Assembly (NCBI GenBank): GCA_025399215.1 | Contig: MU621369.1 | Coordinates: 1-22,189, forward strand | Length of the DNA stretch: 22,189 bases | From: Globomyces pollinis-pini | Taxonomy: Eukaryota > Chytridiomycota > Chytridiomycetes > Rhizophydiales > Globomycetaceae | Direction: 5' to 3' | Shown: one piece after another, positions 19,867-22,189 of the stretch | Layout: each line of letters begins with the position of its first letter | How positions within the stretch are numbered: position 1 is the stretch's first letter | Position numbers and translations under genes: made by a program | The notes under the pieces: generated by a model | Databases searched by the model: none | The model's input: only the letters and a program-made list of their open reading frames with translations | What the model was told of the DNA's origin: nothing

Positions 19867-21197
19867 CTAAATTCCCATCTGAGTTATCTGTTCATTGACA
19901 ATTGATTTCCTACATGGTTTAAGAAATTTTAAATAGTTTACAATACACTAGGGATTACTTTGGACATTGCTTTTGTATCGGTACAACAAGTAGTATGAAA
20001 AGTAATTAATTTATCTGGTTTTCTATTCTTGCTCTTGAAAGTGTCCCTAAAGAATGTCATACTTTCACTGGAACTAAAATCTTCACCTAATCATATTGTA
20101 ATTATTTCATAAAACTATATACCTATTGTTAATTTACTTGTATTACCTGTGTAAGTAGGGAAATACGTCTTCAATGATATATTTCGTATTTTAATATCAA
20201 ATAAATCTTTCTTGTTGAAAAATACAACCATATCTGATTTAGCTAGTAGCGGATGATTGACTATATCTTCAAATAATTTGATAGCGTCCACCATTCGATT
20301 TACATCTTTATCTTCCAATAAGACTTGATCGTAGGAGGAAACAGCCACAAGAAATACAATCAATTGAACATTTTCAAAGTATGGTAGCCATCTTTTCCTG
20401 TGGTATTTCAGCCCGCTCACATCAAAGAAGTGTAGTTTGGTTTTAGATCCTCTCATCTCTACCTCGAATACGTTATCCGAGATGTTTTGAGTCACAGTTC
20501 GCATCAATAACATATCTTTTAATGTTAGTATAACATTCTGTCGAAGTACCTTCTTGTGTAAAAACATAACTGTGCTCCAACAGTTCCTTCAGCTTATCAA
20601 AAAAACTGAAGATTAAATTTGTACTGCTTACTATCTGGAACTTTGAGGAAATATATCACCAAAAGTAGGATAAATCTCTTTGATGATGGGATCACTCCAC
20701 ATATTCAACATGATTTCAGTAAAGTCTGCTGGAATGGCGTCTTTGGCATTCTCAATAGTAAGATTTTCAATATTCTTATAAGGTTGGACTTTTTCTGGTG
20801 GTGATTCTACAACTATTTTTCTACATATTGCAAATAAACTGAATATTACAGTCTTCTTTGCTTTCTCTAATTCTTCATTAGTAAATCCATTTCCATGCAA
20901 TATCTTTAACTGCTTTAAAAAGGTAGATTTTCCTGAATCTGATGATCCCAATATTAAAATACGTGGTTCTTGTTGTTGTGCATCATACTTAGCTTTTTCC
21001 TGTTTTAAATATTCGTCTAAAGCTCTAGCTTTTGATTTTGCTCTGAAAGGATTTAGAAGTTGTTTAAAATACCTTTCCTCTTCCAATCTTTTATCATACT
21101 CTATTTGGTCGCGTTCGTTCGATCGTAAAGCTGATTTTAAAGCTTTTTGTGCAGTGGGTTTGACAGGATTAATTGGTTTGGAACAGAACAGTCCCAT
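19867..21197 (-). CDS. Divergent heterotrimeric G-protein alpha subunit 5
   Basis: Six exons: 21073-21197, 20632-21042, 20550-20605, 20147-20515, 19942-20086, 19867-19909 (1149 nt, 382 aa); introns 30, 26, 34, 60 and 32 nt. Begins MGLFCSKP (Gly2, Cys5). P-loop GSSDSGKS (74-81), switch I MRTVT (R203, T206), switch II DVSGLKYHRKRW with Leu233, NKKD, TCCTDT, and a C-terminus ending NEQITQMGI. Intron 1 (21043-21072) is a stop-free multiple of three, so the unspliced frame reads through it. Intron 4 is compound, 20123-20146 (24 nt) plus 20087-20122 (36 nt); keeping the 24-nt unit would add eight residues in frame. Intron 3 carries a perfect TACTAAC branch site. Confidence 0.95.
20087..20146 (-). 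other. Double compound intron in G-alpha 5
   Basis: The 60-nt intron 4 splits into 20123-20146 (24 nt, GTAATA to ATAG) and 20087-20122 (36 nt, GTATAT to TTAG) at AG|GT. Both units are multiples of three; the first has no stop in frame. Unit lengths differ from those of the compound intron at the same site in copy 4. Confidence 0.6.
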
Positions 21198-21605
21198 ATA
21201 AGTGTCTGTTTAATCAGTAATGGCAAGTAGTATCACTGATTTCCTTCCATGTCAATAAAGCCACAGGAATCACTACCAGTATTTTACATATTGCATCTCG
21301 TGATAATTGCAAGTTCCTAATGTGTTTGCAAAAAAGATAATCGAAATAATCAGATAAGCAATGAACAGTCCAACTGGGATAGATTTTAGATAGGGCTGAA
21401 CTTTGAATATTGGGCAGAAACTATATCATCAATATGGGTATTTCTATCGGTCTTGTGTGGGATTGAGTAATTGCTGAATATCTAACAGGTCTGAAACTTA
21501 TTTTACATCATCATATTTCTTTCTGAACACGAAAAGGACTATAATAGATTCAAAATTTACTTTATTGAATTTGAAAAAATCATTTTAGTTTATTAAGAAT
21601 CAGGC
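21198..21605. other. Intergenic gap, 5' flank of G-alpha 5
   Basis: AT-rich region with the presumed G-alpha 5 promoter and the 3' end of the second PH-like copy. Beyond about 21589 the sequence no longer matches the flank of the first PH-like copy. No other feature was seen. Confidence 0.5.
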
Positions 21606-21933
21606 TTAATGTTGCTGGGTTCCACTAGGAGTAGTAGATACGTGACTCTTCATCCTATAATTCCAATTCTCAAAATACTTTGTCCATACATTGCATTCTT
21701 CTTCAGTTTGGAATCGACATTCAAAGCGTTTATCATCAATGATAAATTGCCGAACGGTAGAACTCTTTCCAGTAATTGAAAACACCTTGAGGTTTGTCAC
21801 GTCCCAGAAAGTACCATATCCACTTTCACTAGTATGGTGGGATTCTAACGAGAGCTTCTTGATGGCTGCAATTTGAATACATTCCGGTGATTTTTGATAG
21901 ATAACAACAGGTTGTGATTCCGAAAACATTCCC
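21589..21933. repeat. Inverted repeat arm B, pairs with 1-344
   Basis: Reverse complement of arm A at about 95% identity by eye, with one extra T in the run before the stop codon. The arm ends at 21933 only because arm A reaches the left window edge; the similarity may go on outside the window. Confidence 0.85.
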
Positions 21934-22189
21934 ATCAATCCTCCTAATGCTTTAAGACGAACTTCACATCGTTGATCTTTTCCAATCTTGGCGACTTTTA
22001 CCTTTTGCTTCTCAGCATTGATAACACTTGAATTATTGGATGCCTTGGAATCCTTCACTTCGGTTGCATCGGTAGTGACAGCTTGATAGATTTTAATCAA
22101 AAACGAACTTCCCAAGTTGAACATTAGAATATAAAAGATAACCAAGGTTTTGATGAAAAACTTTGCAGTGAATCCCAAGGAATCAGATA
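21606..22189 (-). CDS. PH-like domain protein, copy 2 (5' partial)
   Basis: The frame is open to the right window edge and its first ATG (22125) is internal to a hydrophobic stretch, so the start lies outside. About 194 residues are visible: a hydrophobic segment (FFIKTLVIFYILMF, a likely TM or signal anchor), a Lys/Ser/Thr-rich linker, a basic stretch (KQKVKVAKIGK), then the PH-like region with FWDVTNL and FECRFQTEEECNVWTKYF. It ends GTQQH. Copy 1 at the other window end covers only the last 112 residues. A membrane-anchored PH-like protein is a fair reading, but the fold is inferred from pattern only. Confidence 0.6.
   Translation of the reverse strand, partial: SDSLGFTAKFFIKTLVIFYILMFNLGSSFLIKIYQAVTTDATEVKDSKASNNSSVINAEKQKVKVAKIGKDQRCEVRLKALGGLMGMFSESQPVVIYQKSPECIQIAAIKKLSLESHHTSESGYGTFWDVTNLKVFSITGKSSTVRQFIIDDKRFECRFQTEEECNVWTKYFENWNYRMKSHVSTTPSGTQQH

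Noticed and set aside
6299..20086. G-alpha subunits naturally lacking the distal half of helix alpha-5
   Set aside because: The apparent early stops lie within a fifth intron. After its removal each copy gains 13-14 residues and the usual 26-27 residues follow TCCT.
1..22189. Mobile elements, CRISPR, tRNA or rRNA genes
   Set aside because: No transposase or reverse-transcriptase frame, terminal repeat set, spaced repeat array or cloverleaf was found by reading both strands.

Overview
The window is nuclear DNA of a eukaryote, most likely a fungus. It carries fungal-type genes (Mpe1 cleavage/polyadenylation factor, Spc24 kinetochore subunit, Snx41/Atg20-type sorting nexin, a SWIRM protein, a Cdc50/Lem3 flippase subunit, ornithine carbamoyltransferase) in an AT-rich, gene-dense layout with intergenic gaps mostly of 170-500 bases. 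An early-diverging fungus is my guess; the species cannot be told from the sequence. TAA, TAG and TGA all close genes, so the code is standard. Thirteen genes can be modelled as complete, each with a coding length divisible by three and family motifs continuous across splices. Together they need 69 introns. Of these, 57 are only 23-36 nt long, and exons go down to 9, 18, 19 and 21 nt. Nearly every gene therefore looks broken in a plain reading-frame scan and becomes whole only after splicing.

Layout: a partial PH-like gene (1-340, +); SNX41-like (510-2260, -); SPC24 (2490-3191, -); a SWIRM gene (3362-4196, +); a PA-TM-RING E3 ligase (4693-6059, +); G-alpha 1 and 2 (6231-7534 and 7902-9211, -); a gene of unknown function with an Ig-like C-terminus (9443-10646, -); G-alpha 3 (10896-12194, -); then OTC, CDC50 and MPE1 head-to-tail (12939-18027, +); G-alpha 4 and 5 (18359-19690 and 19867-21197, -); and a second PH-like copy (21606-22189, -, running off the window). 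The two PH-like copies are about 95% identical by eye, lie at the two ends of the window and point inward.

The most interesting content is the family of five G-alpha genes. All share five intron positions and a MGxxxS acylation start, and all depart from the G-alpha consensus at the same catalytic sites: the P-loop reads GSSDSGKS (GPSDSGKS in copy 3) instead of GxGESGKS, and switch II reads DVSGLK instead of DVGGQR. The catalytic Gln is thus Leu in all five, the change known in animal and yeast G-alpha as GTPase-disabling. N- and C-terminal tails, which set membrane and receptor choice, differ between copies. The second unusual signal is a set of compound introns: five of the 12 long introns split exactly at AG|GT into two or three units of 23-36 nt, as if introns were stacked with zero-length exons between them.

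The other genes are ordinary housekeeping functions (arginine synthesis, lipid flipping, mRNA 3'-end formation, endosomal sorting, chromosome segregation, ubiquitylation) and show no evident functional link to the G-alpha family.
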